Assembly: GCA_027604005.1 (NCBI GenBank)
Contig: JADGJT010000187.1
Coordinates: 1 to 42,835 of the forward strand
DNA length: 42,835 bases
Reading direction: 5' to 3'
From: Dinochytrium kinnereticum
Taxonomy: Eukaryota > Chytridiomycota > Chytridiomycetes > Chytridiales > Chytridiaceae
The notes beneath the pieces are model-generated. The model worked only from the letters and a program-made list of their open reading frames with translations. It was not told where the DNA came from and did not search any database. Both the position numbers and the translations under genes were made by a program. This document shows positions 32,812 through 42,639 of this stretch, one piece after another. Within the stretch, counting starts at the first letter, position 1. Each line of letters begins with the position of its first letter.

Positions 32812-34800
32812 TCAGCGCTTGCCTTTCTTTTTATTATTTCTCAACACATTAGGTTTGTCCTCAATGACAATCGTTCCCCCTTGCAGCTCATCCTTTAGGG
32901 GGCTTTGGTCAACTTTTTGTTGGGTTTCGAGGTAGAACATCAGGTCACGGACTTGGTCGGCCATGTCCGCGAGAGCCTTTTCTTTCTCCTCCAGCTCCTT
33001 TTCTTTCGCTTGGAGTTGCGTTCTCCAGGAATCTTGGTTACGTCTTAATGCCTCATTGATCTCCTTTTCCTCCTGGTACTTGGTCTCAAGGGTGTTAAAA
33101 CTCTCGGAAAGCCGGTCAATACGCCTCTCAAGTACCCTCTTCTCCTTGACCACAGCGGTCATCTGGATACGAAGGCGATCTAACTCTTTTTGCCTTTCGT
33201 CCGTGCTTTCCTGTTCATGCGGCTTTGGATCCACCGCACTTGCCTCAGATATTTGGTGCACTAGAGACTGCTCAAGCTCTGCCATTTTCGACTCATACCA
33301 AAGCCTTTGAGATTCTAGCTGGGATATAAGAATGTAACTATATTCCAGCCCCATCTCGTCGGATTTTGGCCCAGGATATGGAAGCAACCCGCCCAGACGA
33401 TTTTCCATATCAGCGACAGGAGCTGGAAGCTCAACAAGCTTCCCATCAGCCTTATTCTGAATCAACCTGTGCACGTATCCATCCCCTGCATAGTCCCAGA
33501 CGCGTTGTGTCTCAATCTCTAAAGCGTACGTATGACTTGTTTCATTGAAATGAGCCGCGGCATGGGCAGCTTGATATCGACCGCATCCGAGATTCCCACA
33601 AATCAGACATATCCATAAATTCTCTTTCGACCCACAATCCGCGCACTCGTTTGAGCTATCCTCTTCCGCTCTTTTCGAATCTTTCTGACAGTATCGGCAT
33701 ACAGGGCACGAGCTATCCTCCCACTTGCTGAGACAATGACAGTGGAATGTGTGCTGACAGAGGATGGTTAGAAGCCCCGTGACTGAGGAATCCATCCGGT
33801 CAAGGCAAACAGGACATATTGGCATTTCAACCATCTGCTCTTCTAATCTTTCAGTTACCGTCCCTTGCGATGGCGATATTGTTTGAATCCCAAGGTGACT
33901 GTTTTTCAGACCGTCTTCTTGAGGAATAACCAAGCTGTTCTTCCGCAGTGGTGTGATGCTGGTGCCAGGCAATGTGTCATTGTCAGAGGTGAAGGCGAAC
34001 GATGGTATTACTTGCGACGTGAATTGAACGTTTTTAACGTAAACCACGTGGCAGACTTCTGAATCAAGGGAGTTGAATCTCTTCCCTGAGAATTGACGAT
34101 AAAACGAATCTGTAGACCGAGAGTCTCTCAGCTTAATCAATCCAATGAAACGGTTGGGTATAGAATCGCGAATGATTCGGATATGCGATATGTTTTTTTG
34201 AAATGGTCCAACAAAGCTGAGAAAGTCTTGGGCCGTCATGTAGGAGGGGACGGAGAGAACGCATAGGACGTTTCCTGGGCCCTTAGCATCTTTCACTTCT
34301 TCCCGGCTGAAATTGCCTTCCCCCACGTCTGATTCCCTCGTCTTTTCGAGAATATCGGGAACCTCTGATTTGTTTCTGTAGAGATGCAGCACTCCAGCGT
34401 TGAGCTGTGTTGTGCCCTTTCGAAAAGGGACGAATACACCACTTGTTTGCTGAAATGCCGGAGTGGCTCCTGAAGGCTCCGGGCTATCCCCTTGACCAGC
34501 ATCAGCCTTCTGACACTCCCCTCGATCCTCCATAACCTTACAATCTCCCGCCGATTCCGGAGGAAAGTCAAACCACTCCACAGTAAGGGATCCGAATCTC
34601 CTGTTGTCCAGAATGCTTTTGACGCCAAAGGGCCTCGCAATCTTCCCGTGCTTCACCTTCTTCTTCAAGCGCTGGATGGAGCCCACACGATACGACGGCA
34701 GAAGTTCCTCAAAGATGTCTGACGGCAGGAGGTTGGCCTGATGGGCGGTGGGGGTGGCTGCAGGCAGGGCGATATCGAATGCCAAAGTGAAGAGGAACAT
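32812..34800 (-). CDS. BRAP: BRCA1-associated-protein-type E3 ubiquitin ligase
   Basis: Single exon, 662 residues. Order: N-terminal extension; BRAP2-type RRM-like domain (about 178-250; NVLCVLSVPSYMTAQDFLSF, then IRIIRDSIPNRFIGLIKL); RING-H2 (about 325-370; CPVCLDRMD, CQHTFHCHCLSKWEDSSC, PVCRYC); ZnF-UBP (about 382-445; CADCGSKENLWICLICGNLG, CGRYQAAHAAAHF, HTYALEIETQRVWDY); long coiled coil (about 490-625); basic end NNKKKGKR. In animals BRAP (IMP) binds ubiquitin C-termini through ZnF-UBP, is a cytoplasmic retention factor for NLS proteins and damps Ras-MAPK signalling by blocking KSR scaffolding. All zinc ligands are present. It is divergent from the FSIP1-like gene (39 bp). Confidence 0.93.
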   Translation of the reverse strand: MFLFTLAFDIALPAATPTAHQANLLPSDIFEELLPSYRVGSIQRLKKKVKHGKIARPFGVKSILDNRRFGSLTVEWFDFPPESAGDCKVMEDRGECQKADAGQGDSPEPSGATPAFQQTSGVFVPFRKGTTQLNAGVLHLYRNKSEVPDILEKTRESDVGEGNFSREEVKDAKGPGNVLCVLSVPSYMTAQDFLSFVGPFQKNISHIRIIRDSIPNRFIGLIKLRDSRSTDSFYRQFSGKRFNSLDSEVCHVVYVKNVQFTSQVIPSFAFTSDNDTLPGTSITPLRKNSLVIPQEDGLKNSHLGIQTISPSQGTVTERLEEQMVEMPICPVCLDRMDSSVTGLLTILCQHTFHCHCLSKWEDSSCPVCRYCQKDSKRAEEDSSNECADCGSKENLWICLICGNLGCGRYQAAHAAAHFNETSHTYALEIETQRVWDYAGDGYVHRLIQNKADGKLVELPAPVADMENRLGGLLPYPGPKSDEMGLEYSYILISQLESQRLWYESKMAELEQSLVHQISEASAVDPKPHEQESTDERQKELDRLRIQMTAVVKEKRVLERRIDRLSESFNTLETKYQEEKEINEALRRNQDSWRTQLQAKEKELEEKEKALADMADQVRDLMFYLETQQKVDQSPLKDELQGGTIVIEDKPNVLRNNKKKGKR

Positions 34801-34839
34801 TCGCCTTAACCGGCTGTATCACTCACTAGCCTCAGCAAA
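34801..34839. promoter_or_regulatory. 39-bp bidirectional promoter BRAP/FSIP1-like
   Basis: 39 bp separate the two start codons; the interval contains no clear TATA element. Confidence 0.45.
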
Positions 34840-36114
34840 ATGACAAACTTCAACACGCATCGCCGAACTCTGCGGATGGACGACAGCGCCGGCGGCCTCA
34901 CGCTACTGGCGCCTGACCCTGAATGCGCAGAGGACGCAGTATCAGCTCAAAGTATCCAGGGAAGCATGTCGCAGGTATGCTTGCACGTTCTGCCTCGACG
35001 CTAACGGGTAGATTCAAACGCTATGCCTTGATATGAAAGTGAGGCTGGGCCTCGAGAAGATCCAAGAGCTGGACCAGATACTGAAACAGAAGTTAGAGGT
35101 TCTAACAAAACATATCGATATTATTTCAACTCTTCCAGGTGGAAATGGCCGTAAAGTCATCATCAACTTCACGGTCTGGAACAGGGATGAAGGCTCATCA
35201 TCATGAGCACGTCAGTCACGACTTTGATGAAGAGATTGAAACAAAAAGTGTACATTCTGCAGACTCGAATACATTTGTGACTGAGCCACCTTGGATCAGG
35301 CGGAAGCGGTTGCTTTCCAAACCTTCCAGCTCAACGCAGAAAGGTTATCTACAATCTCATTAATATTGTCTCTAAATCACAATCAGAAGTGGAACATTTG
35401 AAAGGATATGGAAAAGGGAACTTCATTCAGAGAAATATTGCTGTAGGTCTTAAGTTTCTTCTTTTATCTAAATATGCAGTTGGGTCCCAATGCCCGTTAC
35501 TATGATGCTATGACAGAAGAGGAGGAGCTACGAGTTGATCGTTTATTAAGAGACGATGCAAAGGACGAAGAGGAAGAGGTAGTTTTTTTTTTTAACCCCA
35601 CACGGTATGCTAACGCCAGCAGGAAGAAAATGCCATTCAGACCCAGACAATCTCGTCGACTCTAAGCCGCGAAGACCATTTAAAGCTGGATGAAATTGAC
35701 AGGTATATACAAGAAACTCATGAAAAGTCAGTCCTCACACAAATTACTCCAAAAGAAAAATTAGGCGACTATCATCTAGATCTCTTGAATTATCATCGAT
35801 AGAATATCCATTTATTACGCCAAACACCCCAGCAAGAGGTATGAATGCCTCTATAAATATAATTAAAAAATTAGATGCCGATAGCATACTATCAAGCCGG
35901 GTTGAATTCGATAGTCGGGCAATAAGTCTTGATCCTACAGTTGCTCTCAAGCTTAAGCAGATTGATGAGGAGCTCGAAAGACTTCGACACGATGATACGA
36001 GAATAGCGACACCTCAGGATATTCAAAGGTAATCCCGTGGTTGGAGGTAATTGACAGTACTTATCAAGGCTTTTGCAAGAATGCGTCCCAGCCGCAAGGG
36101 ATTTTATCGATTAG
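34840..36114 (+). CDS. FSIP1: Fibrous sheath-interacting protein 1-like (flagellar)
   Basis: Eight exons (34840-34974, 35012-35098, 35139-35343, 35387-35442, 35480-35578, 35623-35726, 35765-36028, 36069-36114) give 331 residues. Matches to FSIP1 are short but in the right order: a helical block (LDMKVRLGLEKIQELDQILK), the core GKGNFIQRNIALGPNARY followed by AMTEEEELRVDRLLRD, and C-terminal LKLKQIDEELERLR. FSIP1 is associated with the flagellar fibrous sheath in animal sperm; in a fungus the plausible place is the zoospore axoneme, but that is inference. The protein is otherwise low-complexity and charged. Its stop codon (36112-36114) overlaps that of SNIP1 on the other strand. Confidence 0.65.
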
Positions 36115-36936
36115 CTACCAGATCCTGAGCCTGAAACAATCTCTTCTGCCATCAAAACGTATTCCCGACTGCTAAACCCGAATTTAATGGAGTCAGTAAT
36201 CTTCAACTCGTAATATCTTGAAGGCGCAATCTTGACAGAATTAATGAATGTGCCGTTTGCGGATTCCAAGTCGATTATATATGGCCTAATTCAAGTTAGT
36301 AATCTGTGTATAGAAACTGTGTCAAGTACTTTACAAATTTTGTGCCGTCATCCGAGTAAACTTGGCGGTATTGCAGCACGGCATGCTGTTTTGAGCAGGA
36401 GGGATGGTCCACAGGAATATCGGCGACAACACGATCCCGTCCAATGAGATATGCGCTCTGTCTGTGTATTTTCAACATATCTTCGTTTTCGCGTCAGACT
36501 ATGGCATATCCAAATCAAAGGGATTCATACCAATTTGGTCTTTTCCCTTAAAGATGTAAAGTCTAAAATGCTTGTTTGTCTTTCTGGCTTCAGGAGGTTC
36601 ACTATGTTCATCATAAGTAGTTGAAAAGAAATGATGGGGAAAAACCTGTATTTCAAAAGAACCCCCTTGAATGTGTTTCCTTCTGCTGCCAAGGCTCCAG
36701 AAAGACCTAGCGAGTCTTAGATGCCGTGTGCATGCGACAGGCAGCCCTACCATAGTTTGGCCGTTCTTTTGGTGGGGCTTCCTCTACAGACACGGTCAGA
36801 AGCTTCACCCATCAAATGAGACACCCGCACCCTCCGCGTCCTCTCCATTCTCCTTCTCCTCGGCTTCTCCCCTCCTCCTGGATTTTGGAGGGGGTTCGTC
36901 GGTTGGTGATTCAGACTGCTTGTTGACTCTCTTCAT
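36111..36936 (-). CDS. SNIP1: FHA-domain SNIP1/Pml1 (RES splicing complex)
   Basis: Six exons (36936-36825, 36783-36751, 36706-36646, 36601-36531, 36480-36330, 36285-36111) give 200 residues. A Lys/Arg/Glu-rich leader (SPTDEPPPKSRRRGEAEEKE) is followed by PPKERPNYGLSGALAAEGNT and EPPEARKTNKHFRLYIFKGK, then the FHA domain: MLKIHRQSAYLIGRDR, IPVDHPSCSKQHAVLQYR, PYIIDLESANGTFIN, IKFGFSSREYVL. The phosphopeptide-binding residues (Arg of GRDR, Ser of SCSKQH, Asn of NGTF) are present. SNIP1/Pml1 is the FHA subunit of the RES complex, which retains and helps splice pre-mRNA. The donor of exon 1 (GTGTCT) was chosen because the alternative GTGAAG gives the wrong phase. Confidence 0.9.
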
Positions 36937-36976
36937 TTTGTGTGTTACGGGCCACCCCGAAAAACGCAAGAATAAG
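36937..36976. promoter_or_regulatory. 40-bp bidirectional promoter SNIP1/uL4m
   Basis: 40 bp separate the SNIP1 and uL4m start codons. No recognisable box. Confidence 0.45.
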
Positions 36977-37805
36977 ATGCTCAGAACAGCCAGTACGAAC
37001 CTGACAGCTTATCGACTCGCTAATGCCCACCATGCAGCAGCACCCACCTCCAGCAGCGTTCATGCATGGATGAAGGAATTCAGATCAGGAAGCCTGATGG
37101 GGTTGATCGACCTGGACAGCTCTGTATTCAACACCCGAGTCAGACAAGACATTCTCTATCGAGCACTGCGCTATGAGGATTCGTGGATGCAGGGTGGAAC
37201 CGAGTCCTCAAAGGCGTTGGGGCAAGTGCGAGGAACAACAAAGAAACCTTATGCACAGAAAGGGCGAGGTCGTGCGCGACATGGAACCCTACGGTCTGCT
37301 CAGTTTGTTGGAGGTAGAATCGAGTTGGATTCCGTGTGCTTATCAATATCAAGGTTATGCCGTTCATGGGCCTCGACCACATGACAAAACCATTGACATT
37401 CAGCAAAAGGTTTATGATTTGGCTATCCGGTCAGCTCTGTCGGCGAAATTCTCACAGGTGATTCAGCCTTTCAAAGTGTTGCATTGACCGTCATAGAACC
37501 AACTACACATTGTTGATCGATTACATTCGGAATCTACATCGACGGAGGCGCTGAAAGAGGCACTCAGCGCCCTCGGCTTATGGGGAAAGAGAGGCTACTG
37601 TATTTATGGGGACCCAGAACCGGCTGTAGGATTGATTCGGAGTGTCAACACTTTAAGAAATGACTCGGATTTTACGCCAAAGCAACGGAGCCTATTAGTA
37701 GGATCAGCGAGGAACGTGCTCGTGAGGCCTTTATTGCAAAATGAATTCCTCCTTTTGGATAAAGCGGCTGTTGAAGTATTGGAAGAGATGTACAGACACG
37801 ACTGA
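36977..37805 (+). CDS. MRPL4: Mitochondrial large-subunit ribosomal protein uL4m
   Basis: Three exons (36977-37313, 37354-37457, 37497-37805) give 249 residues. The N-terminus is a basic, Ala-rich targeting peptide (MLRTASTNLTAYRLANAHHA). The uL4 signature follows: VFNTRVRQDILYRALRYEDS, KPYAQKGRGRARHGTLRSAQ, VGGYAVHGPRPHD, and the helical AIRSALSAKF. The C-terminal half (LHIVDRLHSESTSTEALKEA onward) fits the uL4 Rossmann-like part. uL4 lines the peptide exit tunnel of the mitoribosome. It is convergent with RAB7, with 58 bp between stops. Confidence 0.9.
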
Positions 37806-37863
37806 GAATCCCCGGGATATGATATGGTCAATGCGAGGCTAGTGCAGGCCAGTTGCGGAGGTA

Positions 37864-38668
37864 TCAGCATCCGCAGCCTTGGTCCCTGGCACCTGGCGCC
37901 TCGCCATCAATCTTGATTGGATCCGGGAAGTCGCTGTACCTGATGACACGAATTTCAGCGAACTACGCTTGAGAAAGAACTTACAGCTCAACATCAGTTT
38001 CTTGTTGAAGGGCCAGCTTCGCAATGGTTTGGAAAGCCTGGTCAACATTGATGGCCTCCTTCGCACTCGTCTCGAAATACTAAAATAATCAGAATCTTTA
38101 ATACACAAACGAAGCTTAACTGGAATCTTCCCCTTCTGCTCACACCACGCCAACGCTCTTTTGACGGGCACTTGGCGCTTAGACTCTTCCATATCGACCT
38201 TGTTGCCTGCGAAAAGACGACATGGTCAGACTCTATAATTCAGATCCTCCCGTTTTACCTAAAACAACAAAGGGGAAGTTGTCGGGATCTCTAGGGCTGG
38301 CCTGCAGCAGAAATTCATCCCTCCAGCTGTCCAAGGTTTCAAAGCTCTTGACGTTGTTTACGTCAAAAACCAGGACACAGCAATCCGCTCCTCGGTAAAA
38401 GGCAACACCCAAGCTCTGAAATCTCTCTTGCCCAGCAGTGTCCCAGATCTAGCATGGTCAATCAAAAAGGCCGCCAGCGTTGCCAAACCTGAGTGGTGAC
38501 CTGACGATCTTCCACCATGACCTCCTTTGTCAAGAAGTCCGCACCGATGGTGGCCTTGTACTGGTTGCTAAAGCGCTTGTTGACGTACTGGTTCATCAGC
38601 GAGGTCTTGCCAACGCCGCTGTCTCCAAGGATGATAACCTTCAGCATGACCTTCTTTCTGGTGGCCAT
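37864..38668 (-). CDS. RAB7: Rab7/Ypt7 small GTPase
   Basis: Five exons (38668-38489, 38448-38259, 38206-38121, 38079-37985, 37939-37864) give 208 residues, the family length. P-loop [10 protein letters not shown]; Rab7-type switch [17 protein letters not shown]; switch [26 protein letters not shown] and ETSAKEA guanine-base motifs; C-terminus ending in Cys-Gly-Cys for double prenylation. Rab7 directs late endosome and vacuole fusion through the HOPS complex. All catalytic residues, including the switch II Gln, are present. Confidence 0.96.
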
Positions 38669-38731
38669 CTTTGCAAGTGAAATTCAAAGTGTGGTGAGTA
38701 TGTGTTGCACAGGAAGATAAGTAGCTTGAGT

Positions 38732-39378
38732 TTATTGTGTGCGAGGCTTCACGGCGGCCTCCCAAGACTCATACTTTGGCTTGACGGTGCTGTAGGTCTT
38801 GAAGGCGCCGCTGGTGCCCGTCAGCAGCTCAATGTGAGGAGGGGTGAAGCTGGGCGTGGGCAGCGTGGATTCTGAGGGAATATCGTCCGTCATGCGATGA
38901 AGCCATTGATGCCTATGGGGCGGATCCGAAGAAAGCATCATGAGAACTTGCAAAGCCACCAAATAGATAGATTTCAAACCATTGAGGGGGTACTTGTGTG
39001 GGGTCGTAATTCCACTTTCCGTAGAGAACCCAACGGTCTCGAACTGCATGTTTTTTTATCAGACGAAACGAAAAAACAAAAGAAGATCCTACCAACGATA
39101 TCGGCGCGGTTCTCATAGTATTCGTTTCCTAGCGCATCGATCCCTACCAGAGTTCCCACTCGGGGCTGATCCCTAGGCTTACTGTCAGCAGAAGCTCAAA
39201 GCCAGAAAAAGGAAAATCAGGGAGAAGAGATGCCGCATCACACACAAAGTGATAATCTGCTTGAACGTCCTCTTAAGTCCGTGGGTTCTGACGGCCGAGA
39301 GCTAATCCAGGGTCAGTTGCTGCGACCATCAACCTGCAAGCTCACCGTCGCAGCTGCAAGGTTCTGCCAGGTCGACAT
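38732..39378 (-). CDS. NDUFA12: Complex I accessory subunit B17.2
   Basis: Five exons (39378-39346, 39301-39242, 39177-39093, 39043-38980, 38912-38732) give 140 residues. The diagnostic run is VGTLVGIDALGNEYYENR, RDRWVLYGKWNYDPTQVPPQ and HQWLHRMTDDIPSES, followed by GAFKTYSTVKPKYESW. NDUFA12 caps the matrix arm of NADH:ubiquinone oxidoreductase near NDUFS6, replacing the assembly factor NDUFAF2. It follows RAB7 in tandem (63 bp). Its start codon lies 6 bp from the DOT1 start codon on the opposite strand. Confidence 0.93.
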
Positions 39379-39384
39379 TTTGAG
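39379..39384. promoter_or_regulatory. 6-bp interval between divergent NDUFA12 and DOT1 starts
   Basis: If both predicted ATGs are used, the core promoters must lie inside the opposite coding region or the transcripts overlap at their 5' ends. A second in-frame DOT1 ATG at 39397 would widen the gap only to 18 bp. Confidence 0.4.
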
Positions 39385-41008
39385 ATGAGAACAAAGATGT
39401 TGCACAGACAAACGGGGGTGAATGGAGGCCGCCAACCTCACCGATACGTCTATATCCGCATCAAGGGGGCCTCCCCGTCGTCGGAATCACAGCCCAAACC
39501 TAAAAGATTAAAGTCCGAGGACAGAGGGCAGGATGCATCCTCAGAAATGGAAACGGCAGTGCAATGCATTCAGTCAAAGGACTTGGTCTTGCCTAATCCC
39601 AAATCCTATCGTCCAAGTTGAGTGATTGCTTGAGCAAGTTGTTAAAATTACCTTCAGTACAAAATGAATCCTCTGGATCAATAGGAGATGATTCAAGCCT
39701 TTGGAAAACTGTTGCGCTAGAATATCCGGCATCAAACGCAAGAGAATGGTTTTTTCAGGTTAAATTCCATTATTTTAATTATGTGTCAGGTTTCCTTTGG
39801 CAGAACCCATTCGCAAAGATGAATACAATCCTCTATCTGATCTGAAAAGCACTTCTTATTACATTGTGACTGAATGCATCTCCGGCCCTGATGCAAGTGT
39901 CTTTGGCGATGCCAGCAAAGGCCTTCTGCGATCGATAATCAAAGCTTGCAATAGAAAATCCCCGAACGATTTGGAAACCGCTCTATCTGAATTTAATCAG
40001 GCCATTGGTGTCTGGAGGACAAAGAATCTCCATCTGATGGACAGAAAGCACCCTGCCTCGCCTGAATTTATTGACTTCGTCCTTGAGCAGTCCTACTCCC
40101 GAGCGGTATCCCCACACGTTAGCATATTAAAGTCATATAAAGGTAATGCTATCTTATTTCTCAGCTAAATATTTAGGCTTCTCCAATAATGTCTACGGGG
40201 AGGTCAAGCATAAATTCGTTTGTGACCTTATCGCTAAAACTGGACTTCAGTCTCACCACTGCTTCCTAGATTTGGTAGAAAAAATGGGGGAGATTCCTTT
40301 TTTTTAATCATACATATTCAGGGAAGCGGGGTAGGATCAGTTGTTCTGCAGGTTGCAGCAGAAACTCTATGCGAAGCCTACGGAATCGAAATTATGGACA
40401 ATCCCGCAATGCTTGCTCAGAAGCAAAGTGAGGAGTTTATTTGCAGAATGCGGTACTGTTGTTATGAAAGGCGCGAAGCTTAATACTTTGTTCAAGATAT
40501 TATAATAAGCCTTGCGGTAAGATCACTCTGAAGCATGGCGACTTTTTGGAAGACCCTGAAATCCACAGCGTTCTCAAAAGAGCAGATATAATCTTTGTGG
40601 TAAGAACTTAGTTAATCAATTTTTTTGCATGAATCTAAATCTTTTCAGAATAAGTTTGTAAAATCTCCAATATTTTATCTAACTTTCAGCTATGCCTTTG
40701 ACGCTGAGTTGAATCAGAGTCTTTTGGCTCGTTTTCTGGATTTGAAGGAGACAGCAAAGGTATTGTAATATGTACTTTAGAGGCTCCTCTCACTAGGGTA
40801 AGGTTATCTCTCTCAAAAGTTTCGCATCTTTAGAGAAACGCCAGATAGGGCGTCGAAGCAATGCAATCGAGAACATATTTTCGGTTAAAGAAGTGAGTCT
40901 CTATCTTTTAGATTCGCCATTCACCCATTCTAGTACTTTTTTGGTCAAAACTGCGTTTCCTGGATGAATGAGGCTGGTCGCTTTTACGTCCACACACTGA
41001 ATCGTTAA
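39385..41008 (+). CDS. DOT1: Histone H3-K79 methyltransferase
   Basis: Ten exons (39385-39616, 39658-39748, 39790-40142, 40177-40274, 40322-40452, 40497-40599, 40649-40653, 40690-40759, 40803-40892, 40934-41008) give 415 residues. The leader is basic (KPKRLKSEDRGQ). The Dot1 fold then runs EWFPLAEPIRKDEYNPLSDL, NNVYGEVKHKFVCDLI, the SAM loop FLDLGSGVGSVVLQVA, YGIEIMDNPAML, GDFLEDPE, VNNYAF, LDLKETAKVISLKSF and the final CVSWMNEAGRFYVHTL. Dot1 methylates Lys79 of H3 in nucleosomes and is the only known non-SET histone lysine methyltransferase of this kind. The active-site VNN motif is assembled across a 5-nt exon. The N-terminal splice choices (first two introns) are less sure than the rest. 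Confidence 0.9.
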
Positions 41009-41193
41009 TTAATTAGTTGTTTGGTTTTTCGGTTATTGGCGTGGTTTAGACTATACCCTGTCGTCTTTTGGAACTGAGCCACCAATGGTTTATCTTAGAG
41101 CACACTTTGCCATTGGCTTAGCATTCCATTAGATTTTTATTTTTTTTATTTTTTTCTTTTAATATTGCATTATCATTATTGTTGATATTATAT
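41009..41193. other. DOT1 3' flank, AT-rich
   Basis: No gene. A T-rich run sits at 41132-41160, and a small inverted pair CCAATGG / CCATTGG lies about 41083-41117. Confidence 0.4.
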
Positions 41194-41221
41194 TAGTGGG
41201 TCTCAATATTGAGACCCACTA
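41194..41221. repeat. Perfect 28-bp palindrome
   Basis: The half-site TAGTGGGTCTCAAT is followed directly by its exact reverse complement with no spacer; the symmetry stops at both ends. It sits between the DOT1 3' flank and the first retroelement fragment. It could be a fold-back or terminal-inverted-repeat footprint, or a factor-binding site; nothing in the sequence decides this. Confidence 0.85.
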
Positions 41222-41274
41222 TTATTTGACCATAATTTTTTTCTCTTATTATTAGAAACCATTTACTCATGTAT

Positions 41275-42115
41275 AGTGGAATGGCCATCCGATATTTTCA
41301 CCCGCACCATAAAGTTGTTGGTATCCGCATTTTGCACGGTGGGTCGGGTCATGAGCTGTCGACATAGCTGCCGCGTTATCACAATAAATGATAGAAGAGG
41401 TAGGTTGAGGGTAGCCTAGAAAATCCAGAAGTTTTCGTAATCATAAGCCTTCTTTCACTTCTGAGTCAAGTGCAATGAGTTTAGATGCCATATTGCTATC
41501 CGTTACAATTGATTGACGAGACGATTTAAAAGTAATTGATGCGCGAGATAGTCTTTTCACGTATCCAGTCACTGAACGACCAGTCTTTGTACAATTAGGT
41601 AGCATGATCTGCGTCACTAAACAAGGATAGAACTAGATTTCAGACTTCGGTAAATCATGCTGTAGTCCGTTCTGCCTTTAAGAAATCTGAGAAGGTGTTG
41701 CAACGCATTTCATTTCAGTCTGTTCATCTTAAGTCAAAGGGCGTGAATCATCTAAATCAGTGTCATACTGAGGATTCGATATCGCGACCATAGGAATACC
41801 ATACAAACGTTTTCCCTTTTCATAGTGGTCGACGATGATCCCTTGAGCATAGTGACTTTTCTCGAGAATAAAAGCACCGTTGTCGGAGTCGACATTAAGA
41901 CCAATAAAGTCGCGACGGTTTGTAGTATCTGCGAGTTTATAGAGAGTTTGAGTCTCTGCCACCATTCGTAATACTTAAAATTCCGCATCGGCAGCATAAA
42001 ACTATTAAAGATCATCAACAAAATCGATGCCTGTTTCATGTAAAGACAGGGATCATCAGGACAACGGATGAGACCTACGGAGAGAAAAGCCTTGTTGGCA
42101 TAAATGCATCTTACA
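41275..42115 (-). mobile_element. Decayed Ty1/copia pol fragment (RT end and RNase H)
   Basis: Read on the minus strand, 42115-42030 gives a reverse-transcriptase piece ending DDPCLYMK, 41905-41830 gives FIGLNVDSDNGAFILEKSHY, and 41400-41300 gives the RNase H box IIYCDNAAAMSTA with HDPTHRAKC. These come in the normal RT-to-RNase H order of Ty1/copia (Pseudoviridae-type) elements, but they lie in different frames with stops between them. The copy is therefore a dead pseudogene fragment. No gag, protease or integrase is seen in the window. Confidence 0.75.
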
Positions 42116-42639
42116 CGTGGGCCTTGGCGAATGCATGTGGCATACGCCTTAATAGTTTGTTTCTTGGGTGAGAATGGGTTATTGCTTCATAACCCCTTCC
42201 TTTGTAGCACTTCTTCCAAGCACTTCAAAGAAATAAAGAAATCATGGTGGGCAAATGCCCCTGGACAGGGTAGAGGGAAAAAAAACCCTTACCCTACAGA
42301 CTTGGTTGTTGATAAAAGACTGGGAGAATTTTTCTAAAGGTTGTTTATTGTACTTTAGAAGTAGGTACTTTTCACATACCCAAAACCCGTTCCTTTCAGT
42401 ATTACTTTTACCCAGAAAGACACTTCACTCCACCCTCCATAACCGTGCTAATCTAGGCACCTGATGCAAAAAAATAATGTTCTCTAGCGGCGAACGCCTT
42501 AATGGACAGTAAAAGAATGTTCTAAAACACGAACAAGAAAGTTAACAAGTTAATAATAAAGTGGAGGGATTGTGGATGACAAAGAGATGAAAACAAACAA
42601 ACAAAAGGAAAAAGGAAATGGGTTGTGCCGTGATATTCT
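42116..42639. other. Intervening sequence between retroelement pieces
   Basis: About 520 bp between the two pol fragments. It could contain an LTR or other element remnant, but I found no clear TG...CA-bounded repeat copy. An A-rich run with repeated AAAC units (about 42588-42612) lies just after the pol end on the element's strand, where a polypurine-type tract might be on the complementary strand. Confidence 0.3.
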
